Below, one piece after another: positions 8,207 through 14,960 of a DNA stretch of 26,929 nt; the stretch's first letter is position 1, and every line of letters starts with the position of its first letter. The stretch is taken from NCBI GenBank assembly GCA_002731195.1, contig PCAI01000058.1, positions 1-26,929 on the forward strand, written 5' to 3'. The notes under the pieces are model-generated. The model saw nothing but the letters and a program-made list of their open reading frames with translations. It ran no database searches and was not told where the DNA came from. The translations under genes and the position numbers were made by a program. The stretch comes from Methanobacteriota archaeon (GTDB lineage Archaea; Thermoplasmatota; Poseidoniia; Poseidoniales; Thalassarchaeaceae).

Positions 8207-8782
8207 ATGAACGATCATGAATCTCCAATATTGATTAATTCAGGCAGCGGTACTCTAGCTAAAGCGATAGTTTCCAATAAAGATGGAAATAAGAATATAC
8301 CAGAAGGCACAATATTTGCATCCAGAATTGATAGATTGGCTTCATTTATCTTGGATGTTATAGTAACAACTACCATACTTTTATTTGTTACGAAAGGTGG
8401 TATTTTTTATATTTGGAATGTAAGTATGTGGTTGTCTTCTGATTTTCATTATTCTCTTCTAATGTCATTTGTTTTTTTTGCAGCGCATTGGCTTTATTGG
8501 AGGCTTAGTGGCATCTACTTCTCACGTTCATTTGGGCAGAAGCTTTTCGGGATAGCAGTAGTATCTGATGATGGTTCAGAAATGACTAGTGAAATGTGGG
8601 ACAAAAGAGTCTTGCAAAAATTAATTTATCTTGTTCCGGTGGTTGGATGGTACAATGGAATTTATGATTTAGCCAGAATTTCACAGAGGCATACACATCA
8701 ATCAAATATAGATGTTAAAGTAAATACAATTGTAGTTAAAGCATATTCTTTACCGCCTTTATATCGTAAACATATCAAGTAG
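8207..8782 (+). CDS. RDD-family membrane protein
   Basis: A small integral membrane protein of the RDD family, 191 residues from the chosen start. The family motif appears as ASRIDRLASFILDVIV at the start of the first membrane helix. A second hydrophobic segment (LLMSFVFFAAHWLYW) is followed by SFGQKLFGIAVVSDDG, the second RDD signature in which a polar loop precedes a conserved Gly/Lys-rich stretch. A third hydrophobic segment (LIYLVPVVGWYNGIYDL) completes three to four helices. RDD proteins have been linked to ion or osmolyte transport, but no substrate can be assigned here. An in-frame TTG 14 codons upstream is possible but the strong GGAGGGG site marks the ATG at 8207. The stop overlaps the ribosome-binding site of the TsaC-like gene, so the two are translationally linked. 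Confidence 0.8.
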   Translation: MNDHESPILINSGSGTLAKAIVSNKDGNKNIPEGTIFASRIDRLASFILDVIVTTTILLFVTKGGIFYIWNVSMWLSSDFHYSLLMSFVFFAAHWLYWRLSGIYFSRSFGQKLFGIAVVSDDGSEMTSEMWDKRVLQKLIYLVPVVGWYNGIYDLARISQRHTHQSNIDVKVNTIVVKAYSLPPLYRKHIK

Positions 8783-8791
8783 GTGAATTGA

Positions 8792-9421
8792 TTGGAACAT
8801 ATAGTGAATCATGTTTTATCCGGCAAATGTATTGTTTATCCAACAACAACACAACCTGCATTGGGTTGTATATTACAATCTGATGCACTTGATATTCTCT
8901 ATGAATTAAAAAAGAGAGAATATCATTTGCCTCTAAGTATAGGTGTTTCTGATATAGAGCAGGCTAAAGAAATTGTAGAAGTTCCCGATGATGTTATTGA
9001 AATCTTGAAAGATTTTCCTAAAGGATCATTGACCATTATATTAAAATCGAAAAATAAACTTGATGAACGTTTAGGAGGAAATTCAGTAGCTGTAAGAGTT
9101 ATGAGTCATGAATATGCCCAAATACTATTAAAAAAAACAGGGCCTTTAACTGCAACTAGTGCTAATATTAGTGGCGTAAAACCTATTCTAAATTGTAAAA
9201 AGGCCGCTGAAAAATTATCTACCGAAAAGAATAAAGTTATTGGCCATAATAGTGAATGTTTGCAAGAAACTCCCAGTACTTTGATATCTTGGTGGACTGT
9301 GTGTGAATCACTTAAGTCACCGAGCATCGAAGTATTGAGAGAAGGAATAGTAAGTTCAGAAGAGGTTCAACAATGGTGGAAGAAGTGGATTTTAAACAAT
9401 GGAGAGATGCTGGACACGTAG
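8792..9421 (+). CDS. tsaC: TsaC/Sua5-like threonylcarbamoyl-AMP synthase
   Basis: A 209-residue YrdC-domain protein. Family members make threonylcarbamoyl-AMP for the t6A modification of tRNAs reading ANN codons. Visible: the N-terminal CIVYPTTTQPALGC strand-loop, KKREYHLPLS (the K-x-R...PL substrate-binding segment), AVRV, and GPLTATSANISG, the most diagnostic motif. The usual YPTDTVYGLGC motif is altered to YPTTTQPALGC, so the acidic residue and the tyrosine are absent. It may therefore be a divergent TsaC or a relative of unknown substrate such as YciO. The start is TTG at 8792, with AGGTGA 5 nt before it. It overlaps the following map gene by 49 bp and so belongs to one operon. Confidence 0.78.
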   Translation: MEHIVNHVLSGKCIVYPTTTQPALGCILQSDALDILYELKKREYHLPLSIGVSDIEQAKEIVEVPDDVIEILKDFPKGSLTIILKSKNKLDERLGGNSVAVRVMSHEYAQILLKKTGPLTATSANISGVKPILNCKKAAEKLSTEKNKVIGHNSECLQETPSTLISWWTVCESLKSPSIEVLREGIVSSEEVQQWWKKWILNNGEMLDT

Positions 9422-10386
9422 CACGAAGAACCTTAGAAGGGATAAAAGGAGAGATTGTTGCTGGAAAAACATGGAATGAAGTTATAGATTCTGCTGAAAG
9501 ATTCATTCGAAGACATGGGGGGCAAGCTGCATTCCCAGTTACTATTTCTGTTAATGATATTGCTGCACACTATACAACAAATCACTCAGAAGAACCCTTA
9601 GAAGGGATTGACAGAGAGATGATTTTTCAAAATGGCGATTTAGTAAAATTAGATGTTGGAGTACACATAAAGGGAGCTTTGGCAGATAATGCAATGACGA
9701 TAGAAGTTGGAAATAATGGCGAACATACAGAGCAAATTAAAGCGTCTAAAGAAGCAAGAGATGCTGCTATTGAAAAGATGCACCCGGGAACTCCATGGTA
9801 TGAAATAGGAGCAATAGCAGAACAAGTTACCAAGGATGCAGGTTTTATTCCAATTAGTAATCTTTGTGGGCATCAAATGGAAAGATGGAATTTGCATGCT
9901 GGCTTATCTATACCATCATACGCATGTGGGCCAAATAATCCCGGTTTCAAAGGAGTTGTAGAAGAAGGAGGAGTTTATGCGATAGAGCCTTTCAATACTA
10001 CTGGAAAAACAGGCAAAATAGAAAATGTTTCACCTAAAGGATCATCTAATATCTTAAGAGTTACTGGAGATGTAACAATTCGTAAAGCGCTGAGTAAAGG
10101 TAAACTAAAACCACTAGGAGCAACAATGGCTAGATACATAGAAGAGAGGTATCACACTTTACCATTTGCCGAAAGATGGGCTTATCCATTGTTAGAAAAA
10201 CCGTTCCCGGAAGAAAGTGAAGAGGCTTTAGTAAGAAAATGGAATGCATTAATTAAGAAATTGACATCCATAAGATTCTTAGAAGTGTATCCAGCTTTGA
10301 AAGATGTAGATGGAGGAAATGTTGGCCAATATGAACATACAGTAATGGTTACTGAAGGTGGTCCAGAAATTCTAACAATAGAATAA
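9373..10386 (+). CDS. map: Methionine aminopeptidase, type II (archaeal)
   Basis: Removes the initiator methionine from nascent proteins; binds two divalent metal ions. 337 residues. Metal and active-site residues fall in order: H66 (in NDIAAHYTTN), D94 (KLDVGVH), D105 (DNAM), H167 (GHQMERWNLHAG), E205 (AIEPFNTTG) and E321 (QYEHTVMV). The insertion between H167 and E321 and the EHTVMV end are of the type II form found in archaea and eukaryotes. It is about 40 residues longer than the roughly 295-residue P. furiosus enzyme. ATG at 9373 has GAGGT 6 nt before it and overlaps the tsaC-like gene by 49 bp in another frame. Last gene of the RDD-tsaC-map operon. Confidence 0.95.
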   Translation: MVEEVDFKQWRDAGHVARRTLEGIKGEIVAGKTWNEVIDSAERFIRRHGGQAAFPVTISVNDIAAHYTTNHSEEPLEGIDREMIFQNGDLVKLDVGVHIKGALADNAMTIEVGNNGEHTEQIKASKEARDAAIEKMHPGTPWYEIGAIAEQVTKDAGFIPISNLCGHQMERWNLHAGLSIPSYACGPNNPGFKGVVEEGGVYAIEPFNTTGKTGKIENVSPKGSSNILRVTGDVTIRKALSKGKLKPLGATMARYIEERYHTLPFAERWAYPLLEKPFPEESEEALVRKWNALIKKLTSIRFLEVYPALKDVDGGNVGQYEHTVMVTEGGPEILTIE

Positions 10387-10442
10387 AAAAGATAAGTATT
10401 TATCATAATATACTGAAATGAGAAGTATTTTCGCAAAATGAT

Positions 10443-10452
10443 TAATTAATAC
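10443..10452 (+). promoter_or_regulatory. TATA-like box before the 10471 element
   Basis: TAATTAATAC, centred about 25 bp before the G that opens the GC-rich hairpin at 10471. The spacing is that of an archaeal TATA box and its start site. A/T-only motifs are frequent here, so this is suggestive only. Confidence 0.35.
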
Positions 10453-10470
10453 CTTCCATTATCATTTATC

Positions 10471-10535
10471 GTACGGGGCCGCAAGGTTCTCGCTGAGTGC
10501 ATCCCATCCCCTCGCTTTTATCTCTCGCCCTGTAC
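10471..10535 (+). ncRNA. Candidate small structured RNA, family unknown
   Basis: A GC-rich island of 65 nt between convergent genes in an AT-rich genome. The ends form a 9-bp helix, GTACGGGGC (10471-10479) with GCCCTGTAC (10527-10535), with one G-U pair in the plus-strand RNA. Inside, GCAAGG (10481-10486) can pair with CCTCGC (10510-10515) with one mismatch on the plus strand and a G-U pair on the minus strand, so strand is not certain. CTCGC occurs three times. The plus-strand outer helix is immediately followed by an ACA-like sequence (ACACCT), which recalls H/ACA RNAs, but no good upper stem was found. It could instead be a shared transcription terminator for map and the EamA gene. Confidence 0.35.
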
Positions 10536-10540
10536 ACCTA

Positions 10541-11470
10541 TTACTTCTCAGTGGTAACTTCAGTGTTGCCAAATAAAGTTACAATAATTATAGAACCTAA
10601 TATAAAAAGCATACCAGATGATTGTTGAAAAGATGGTTTCTCTGCAAGAAGAAAAATACCCCATAATATAGTCAATACTGGTTGCAAAAGAAGAGCGAAT
10701 GAAGTATGTGCTGCTGGTAGTCGAGGAAGTGCATATGTAATAGCTATCCAACCAATTACTTGACATGAAAGTGCCAAAAGAATTAACCATGCATGACTTG
10801 GATAAGTTGGATGAATATTTAGTGGTTCTACATTTAAAAATTGTAAAGGCAAAATACCCAATAAAAAAAGTCCTAATGCAGCACCCGCAGTAGTATCAAA
10901 TTGGAGATTTTGGGCTGGTGATTTTTCTTTATTTGAATATCGATATATTATTAAAAAAGAAGAATAGAAAATTGCAGCAAAAACGCCACCCAATACACCA
11001 TATGACGGGTTTTCACCATACGGTTCATTATCCCATATTCCCGAAATTAAAAATAAACCAAGAATTACAATTGGTAAAACGAAAAGAATCGATTTGTTTG
11101 GCTTTTCACCAAGAAATTTCCAGCTTATAAGAGTAACAATAATTACTTGAGAGTTTCCAATCATTGTAGCAATACCTGTACCAATGTAATCTATTGCAGT
11201 ATGGTATGCAAGAAAATCTAATGCAAGAAATAATCCAGCAAGAAATGTTAACTGACGAGATTTAGAATCTCTTGTATCCAAAGAACTGGAAAAATATACT
11301 AATAATCCTAAAATTGGAAGAGCATAGGCCATTCTGAAAAATGCTCCTGTTATCGGATTAGTTTCTGTTAATTTATATATTAGAGGTGCGAATGATAAAA
11401 TAGCAGATCCTAACAATGCAATTAGCATATTTTTACGGCCTTCAATGACCAACATGTAACTACATCTCAC
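10541..11470 (-). CDS. EamA-family (DMT superfamily) transporter
   Basis: A 309-residue inner-membrane permease with about ten hydrophobic helices in two EamA repeats, the drug/metabolite transporter fold. The first repeat includes the Glu-x-Asn-Pro region before PITGAFFRM and GTGIATMIGNSQVIIVTL; the second ends with LPAAHTSFALLLQPVLT and AEKPSFQQSSG, the paired motifs that typify EamA domains. Substrate is unknown (amino acids, sugars and metabolite efflux are all known for relatives). The longest reading starts with GTG at 11470, overlapping the glutaredoxin stop as GTGA; an ATG at 11455, five codons later, is equally possible. No Shine-Dalgarno site separates the two. It is the last gene of the rpe-bolA-grx run, but no functional link to the redox genes is visible. 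Confidence 0.85.
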   Translation of the reverse strand: MRCSYMLVIEGRKNMLIALLGSAILSFAPLIYKLTETNPITGAFFRMAYALPILGLLVYFSSSLDTRDSKSRQLTFLAGLFLALDFLAYHTAIDYIGTGIATMIGNSQVIIVTLISWKFLGEKPNKSILFVLPIVILGLFLISGIWDNEPYGENPSYGVLGGVFAAIFYSSFLIIYRYSNKEKSPAQNLQFDTTAGAALGLFLLGILPLQFLNVEPLNIHPTYPSHAWLILLALSCQVIGWIAITYALPRLPAAHTSFALLLQPVLTILWGIFLLAEKPSFQQSSGMLFILGSIIIVTLFGNTEVTTEK

Positions 11471-11793
11471 TCTGATATAGGTTCAGAAATCATTTCTTGT
11501 AATTCTCCACTTTGATGCATTTCTAAGGCTATATCTGATCCGCCTATTAGTTCTCCATTGATAAAAATTTGAGGCATGGTTGGGAAATCTGACCACGCGC
11601 ACACAGAAGGTATAGCCCTTGAATCTGTAAGTATGTTCACACTAGCAAAAGGCTCTTGTAACTCTTTTAGTACTGATGCAGCACGATTACTAAAACCACA
11701 TTGCGGTTCATCCGGCGTTCCTTTCATGAAAAGTACTATTTTGTTATTATCTACTAATTCTTGTAATTCATCTGGCGTCCAATTAAAACTCAT
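11467..11793 (-). CDS. grxD: Monothiol CGFS glutaredoxin
   Basis: A 108-residue Grx4-type monothiol glutaredoxin, which binds and delivers [2Fe-2S] clusters, typically together with a BolA partner. The CGFS active-site motif follows KGTPDEPQ (cysteine at residue 32). Also present are the conserved FPTMPQIFINGELIGGSD (TVP-like cis-proline loop and GGxD), which bind glutathione in other species. Whether this archaeon makes glutathione is not visible here. The start is ATG at 11793 with AAGGAG 8 nt upstream. A GTG at 11802 in the same frame is less likely because it sits inside that site. bolA ends 5 nt upstream, so the two are an operon with the cluster-partner gene. Confidence 0.93.
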   Translation of the reverse strand: MSFNWTPDELQELVDNNKIVLFMKGTPDEPQCGFSNRAASVLKELQEPFASVNILTDSRAIPSVCAWSDFPTMPQIFINGELIGGSDIALEMHQSGELQEMISEPISE

Positions 11794-11798
11794 TTCTT

Positions 11799-12122
11799 TC
11801 ACTCCTTATTCTCCCTTCTGATATGAACTCCAAAGAATTCTATATCTCCTCCATGGGGGTCAAAAGCGGTTTCTCCACTTTTGGAGGCTTGTTCAGGAGT
11901 CATACATTTCAAATCCAAAGCATGTACTAGATTTTGTTCAATAAAAGATTTAAAATGACTAAGAAGAGGTTTTTGTCTCTGTAGCGGCCTTATTCCTTCA
12001 TATTCCGAGGATATTATTCGAACATGAAAATGATCTCCACTTTTGTGAAGGTCTGTGACTGATACATTTGCATTTGGCACGACTTTTAGGACTTCGTCTG
12101 CCACCCATTGTTCAGTAACCAT
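11799..12122 (-). CDS. bolA: BolA-family protein
   Basis: A 107-residue BolA-like protein. BolA proteins bind a [2Fe-2S] cluster jointly with CGFS glutaredoxins and act in cluster trafficking or iron signalling. Evidence is GDHFHVRIISSEYEGI, the conserved beta strand with the DHFxV signature, and NLVHALDLKCMTPEQ, the diagnostic VHAL-x-LK helix. The usual RHR motif reads RQK. The ATG follows AGGTCAC, a weak ribosome-binding site. Next gene is the CGFS glutaredoxin, 5 nt away, and the Grx-BolA pairing supports both assignments. It trails rpe by 46 bp. Confidence 0.9.
   Translation of the reverse strand: MVTEQWVADEVLKVVPNANVSVTDLHKSGDHFHVRIISSEYEGIRPLQRQKPLLSHFKSFIEQNLVHALDLKCMTPEQASKSGETAFDPHGGDIEFFGVHIRRENKE
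11802..11807 (-). promoter_or_regulatory. Shine-Dalgarno site of the glutaredoxin gene
   Basis: AAGGAG on the minus strand, 8 nt before the ATG at 11793. It decides against the in-frame GTG at 11802. Confidence 0.7.
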
Positions 12123-12168
12123 GTGACCTAAGGATGGGTCATCATTATTGAATACTTGGTGTCTAAAA

Positions 12169-12870
12169 TTAATTATTCAATGCGTCGTATATCAAATCTA
12201 AATTAGATTTTATTGAACCTTTATCATTTATTAGTCCAGAACCTACGACCGCGATATCAATTCCCCATTCTGCAACTTTAGCAGCATTATGATTTTTTAT
12301 TCCTCCATCAATCATTAATTTTGTATGCCGTCCTCCGGAATCAATTTGTTCATCTATAAGTTTCCTGAAATAACGTACTTTGCCTTCCATTTCAGGCATA
12401 AATGATTGTCCGCCTTTACCAGGGACAACTGACATAACAAGAATAAGATCCAATTCAGGAATAAGTGATAAAAGTTCAGAAGCGGGAGTATCTGGATTGA
12501 GTACACAACCAACTTGAATGCCTGCTTGATGTACTCTTCTTATGAATTGAGGAAAATCATCTACTGCTTCTATATGGGCAATTATCAAATTTACACCTGC
12601 ATCAACATACTGGTTCCATGTTTCTTCGGCATTATTTATCATTAAATGGCAATCGATAAAAACGTCTGGCCCTATCCTATCTCTAACTGAACGAATTAGT
12701 GCTGGGCCAAATGTAATCGTACGATTTACAACCCAATTGCCATCCATGACGTCCATATGTATCCAATTTATTCCTGCATCTATCGCTTCGTCAAGAGTTT
12801 TTCCTAGTTGACAAAAATCTGCTGTCAGAATACTGGGTGTTATTTCCAAAATATTGACTCCTATTGACAT
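12169..12870 (-). CDS. rpe: Ribulose-phosphate 3-epimerase
   Basis: Interconverts ribulose 5-phosphate and xylulose 5-phosphate in the pentose phosphate pathway; a TIM-barrel metal enzyme. 233 residues. The metal and catalytic residues are all visible: WIHMDVMDG (H38, D40), DCHLMI (H75) and LMIDGGI (D188). SILTADF and VMSVVPGKGGQSF give the phosphate-binding and closing loops. The usual FVPN loop reads WVVN. The ATG at 12870 has no Shine-Dalgarno site; TTG at residue 8, preceded by AGGAGTC, is an alternative start. Followed by bolA, grxD and an EamA gene on the same strand. Divergent from the thioredoxin gene. Confidence 0.95.
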   Translation of the reverse strand: MSIGVNILEITPSILTADFCQLGKTLDEAIDAGINWIHMDVMDGNWVVNRTITFGPALIRSVRDRIGPDVFIDCHLMINNAEETWNQYVDAGVNLIIAHIEAVDDFPQFIRRVHQAGIQVGCVLNPDTPASELLSLIPELDLILVMSVVPGKGGQSFMPEMEGKVRYFRKLIDEQIDSGGRHTKLMIDGGIKNHNAAKVAEWGIDIAVVGSGLINDKGSIKSNLDLIYDALNN

Positions 12871-12898
12871 GAGTTGGGGGGTAGATAGTATATGAAAT

Positions 12899-12909
12899 TA
12901 ATATAAAAT
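12899..12909 (+). promoter_or_regulatory. TATA box of the thioredoxin gene
   Basis: TAATATAAAAT-like sequence. From here transcription would start around 12930, giving a leader of about 40 nt that carries the AGGTG ribosome-binding site. Confidence 0.5.
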
Positions 12910-12961
12910 ACTTATTTTTAAGACACATGTTGATAGGATACGGGTTACCCGAACATTATGT

Positions 12962-12966
12962 AGGTG
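12962..12966 (+). promoter_or_regulatory. Shine-Dalgarno site that fixes the thioredoxin start
   Basis: AGGTG 5 nt before the ATG at 12972. It favours that ATG over the in-frame ATG at 12927 and gives a thioredoxin of normal length. Confidence 0.7.
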
Positions 12967-12971
12967 TGATA

Positions 12972-13289
12972 ATGGGACAAGTAATTGAAGTAAATGATGC
13001 CGATTTTGATATGGTAACAAAAGGTAATGAATGGGTATTAGTAGATTTTTGGGCTCCTTGGTGTGGTCCTTGTAAAATGATTGCGCCAATATTACATGAA
13101 ATCGCTGATGAAAGAGATATCACAATAGCTAAAGTAAATACTGATGTAAATCAAATGGCACCTGGTAAATATAATGTTAGAGGAATTCCGAATCTAATAC
13201 TTTTCCATAATGGAGAACCCGTAGAGCAGATTACAGGTGCGATGCCAAAACCAGGAATGGATAACTGGTTAAATAGACATATGATTTGA
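12972..13289 (+). CDS. trxA: Thioredoxin
   Basis: A 105-residue thioredoxin, the general protein-disulfide reductant. The active site is WCGPCK (C31, C34) preceded by VDFWAPW, and the cis-proline loop reads RGIPNLILF. Length matches classical thioredoxins only if translation starts at 12972; starting at 12927 would add 15 unusual residues. It has no signal peptide. The last 21 bp overlap the convergent STAND ATPase gene. No thioredoxin reductase lies nearby. Confidence 0.93.
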   Translation: MGQVIEVNDADFDMVTKGNEWVLVDFWAPWCGPCKMIAPILHEIADERDITIAKVNTDVNQMAPGKYNVRGIPNLILFHNGEPVEQITGAMPKPGMDNWLNRHMI

Positions 13290-14861
13290 ATTTATTGCAT
13301 CACGTAATCTCTTTTCCCTTAATTCATTTGGAGTTCCTGTTTCTCTAAGGAGTCGTGCACGTAATGCCTCATGAATCCACATGCCTTCACTAAGTTCTAG
13401 CATCAAACCACGTTCTAAGATTTCTTTAGGCGGTTTACCATTTATATTTGCAGCAGAAGCCAATATAGGCCATGGCACTGGACGGTCAGAAACTGCAAGA
13501 ATTGCCAATAATTCACGGTGATCAGCAGGCATGACATTTAGAATTTCTTCATCCAAAAAACGTAACCAATCTTCGTGCAGAGTTTTACCATAAAGTTCGA
13601 GAAGTTCAAGAGCAAGAGGATGTCCTCCTGTTGCTTCATAAATTTCTTCTGCAGGTGCTTTATTGGATATACTAAATGAGTCTAACCAATCAGAAATTTC
13701 CTCAAATGACAATCCCGATAAAGGTAATTCTTTAACTCGATTTCGAGTATGAACGTCTCGTCGATCATAAAAGGTTAGATTGGTCCTTGATATCATAATT
13801 AATCTGATTTGTGTTTCTTCTGCCACTTGTAAAAGCATTCCAAAAAAATTATGACTTGAGGAGTCTATATTATGAACATCATCTAGTATTATTATAATTT
13901 CATTAAAATTTGATATGCTAAGTTTTTCTTTATTAGATAAATGCGCCACTAGTCTACGTCTGTATAAATCGAGATTTAATTCCCCTCCTGGTTTGAATGG
14001 GATTGCATCTAAAACATTGTATGGGTCCTCGGATTTCTGTTGCGAATGAATGCCTAGACGGTGGAGTAGACTTGCTGCTATTCCAAGAGTTGTGTCCCAT
14101 GGCTGACAGGGGTAATACATCAATTCAGAATTATTGTTATGGTTGAGTATATCATTTGTCCAAGATGAAACTAGGGTGGTTTTACCACAACCTGCTATAC
14201 CAGATAGAATTAACAAAGGTGCATTAGAACTATACCATTTATCAAGATTTAATTTTTCAGTTTTACGACCGTGTATTGTACGAATATCCGGAGGTTTTGT
14301 ATGATAGGTGGAATGAGCACCGGTAAGCATTGTAATTGATCCTGGTTTTTTGATATTTTTTGATTTTACAATAGCACCAAATCTTATATCTCCAAAATTT
14401 AAGACTCCTTCATGCTGTGCATGCATCAAAATTTGTAAAAGTGTTAAATTTGCCTGTAAATGTGATGCTACTTCATCTGCCCTGACTTCAAGAAGAGCGT
14501 TATTTCGATCCCGTAGAATGACTTTTGTGGAGCGCAAAGAAGATACTCTGGCTATTGCTTCTTTCCGACCATATTCAGTTAATTGCCATGTTTTTTGTCT
14601 TCTTTCTTCATCTCTGATAACACGAGTATGTTCTGTAACCCAACCATTATTCATTATTTCTCTCATTGTTCTAGAGACATTAGGAGGATGTAGTGCGCAT
14701 ACCTCAGCAATTCCCGGACGAGTTAATTCGTATGAAACCAGATAGTGATCTGCTTGGTGGTCTTGTTCCCATAAATGAAGAAGTATACGATCAGTAACTG
14801 AAATACTAGCCCGGGCATCTCCACTTGCCATTAGACATTCCGAGTCATTATCCATCATCAA
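13269..14861 (-). CDS. Winged-helix STAND-type ATPase, probable regulator
   Basis: 530 residues. Residues 20-105 form a winged helix-turn-helix, with LTRPGIAEVCALHPPNVSR and a basic wing (RVIRDEERRQKTWQLTEYGR) of the MarR-like type. A P-loop ATPase follows: Walker A GIAGCGKTT (221-229), Walker B IIIILDDVH (322-330), an RLIMISRT strand (353-360) and GGHPLALELL (412-421), which is the signature of STAND/NACHT-type signalling ATPases. The C-terminal portion is helical. Such proteins switch between inactive and active nucleotide-bound states and act as transcription or stress regulators; target genes are unknown. It lacks repeat sensors such as TPR or WD40. Alternative starts exist in the first 11 residues (four methionines). 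Lies between thioredoxin and the carboxypeptidase. A defence role is not indicated by the neighbours. Confidence 0.8.
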   Translation of the reverse strand: MMMDNDSECLMASGDARASISVTDRILLHLWEQDHQADHYLVSYELTRPGIAEVCALHPPNVSRTMREIMNNGWVTEHTRVIRDEERRQKTWQLTEYGRKEAIARVSSLRSTKVILRDRNNALLEVRADEVASHLQANLTLLQILMHAQHEGVLNFGDIRFGAIVKSKNIKKPGSITMLTGAHSTYHTKPPDIRTIHGRKTEKLNLDKWYSSNAPLLILSGIAGCGKTTLVSSWTNDILNHNNNSELMYYPCQPWDTTLGIAASLLHRLGIHSQQKSEDPYNVLDAIPFKPGGELNLDLYRRRLVAHLSNKEKLSISNFNEIIIILDDVHNIDSSSHNFFGMLLQVAEETQIRLIMISRTNLTFYDRRDVHTRNRVKELPLSGLSFEEISDWLDSFSISNKAPAEEIYEATGGHPLALELLELYGKTLHEDWLRFLDEEILNVMPADHRELLAILAVSDRPVPWPILASAANINGKPPKEILERGLMLELSEGMWIHEALRARLLRETGTPNELREKRLRDAINSNHMSI

Positions 14862-14907
14862 GGGTTCGGGAGATTGATTGTTAAGATGTCTGCATTTTTT
14901 AATTGGT

Positions 14908-14915
14908 TATATTTA
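14908..14915 (+). promoter_or_regulatory. TATA-like box upstream of the carboxypeptidase
   Basis: TTATATTT, about 50 bp before the ATG at 14961. A start site about 25 bp downstream would leave a leader of roughly 25 nt. The ATG shows no clear ribosome-binding site. Confidence 0.4.
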
Positions 14916-14960
14916 TCAAATAGCCACAACCTATGTGTCTAATGTCGTGTCCGCACAAAT

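Noticed and set aside
10471..10535. tRNA gene at the GC-rich island
   Set aside because: No T-loop consensus, no acceptor-stem and D-arm geometry, and no anticodon arm could be drawn on either strand.
12927..12971. Upstream in-frame ATG of thioredoxin
   Set aside because: It would add 15 residues not found in thioredoxins; AGGTG just before 12972 marks the real start.
13269..14861. Antiviral defence gene
   Set aside because: STAND ATPases occur in defence systems, but no nuclease, effector or mobile element lies near and the N-terminal domain is a transcription-factor type winged helix.
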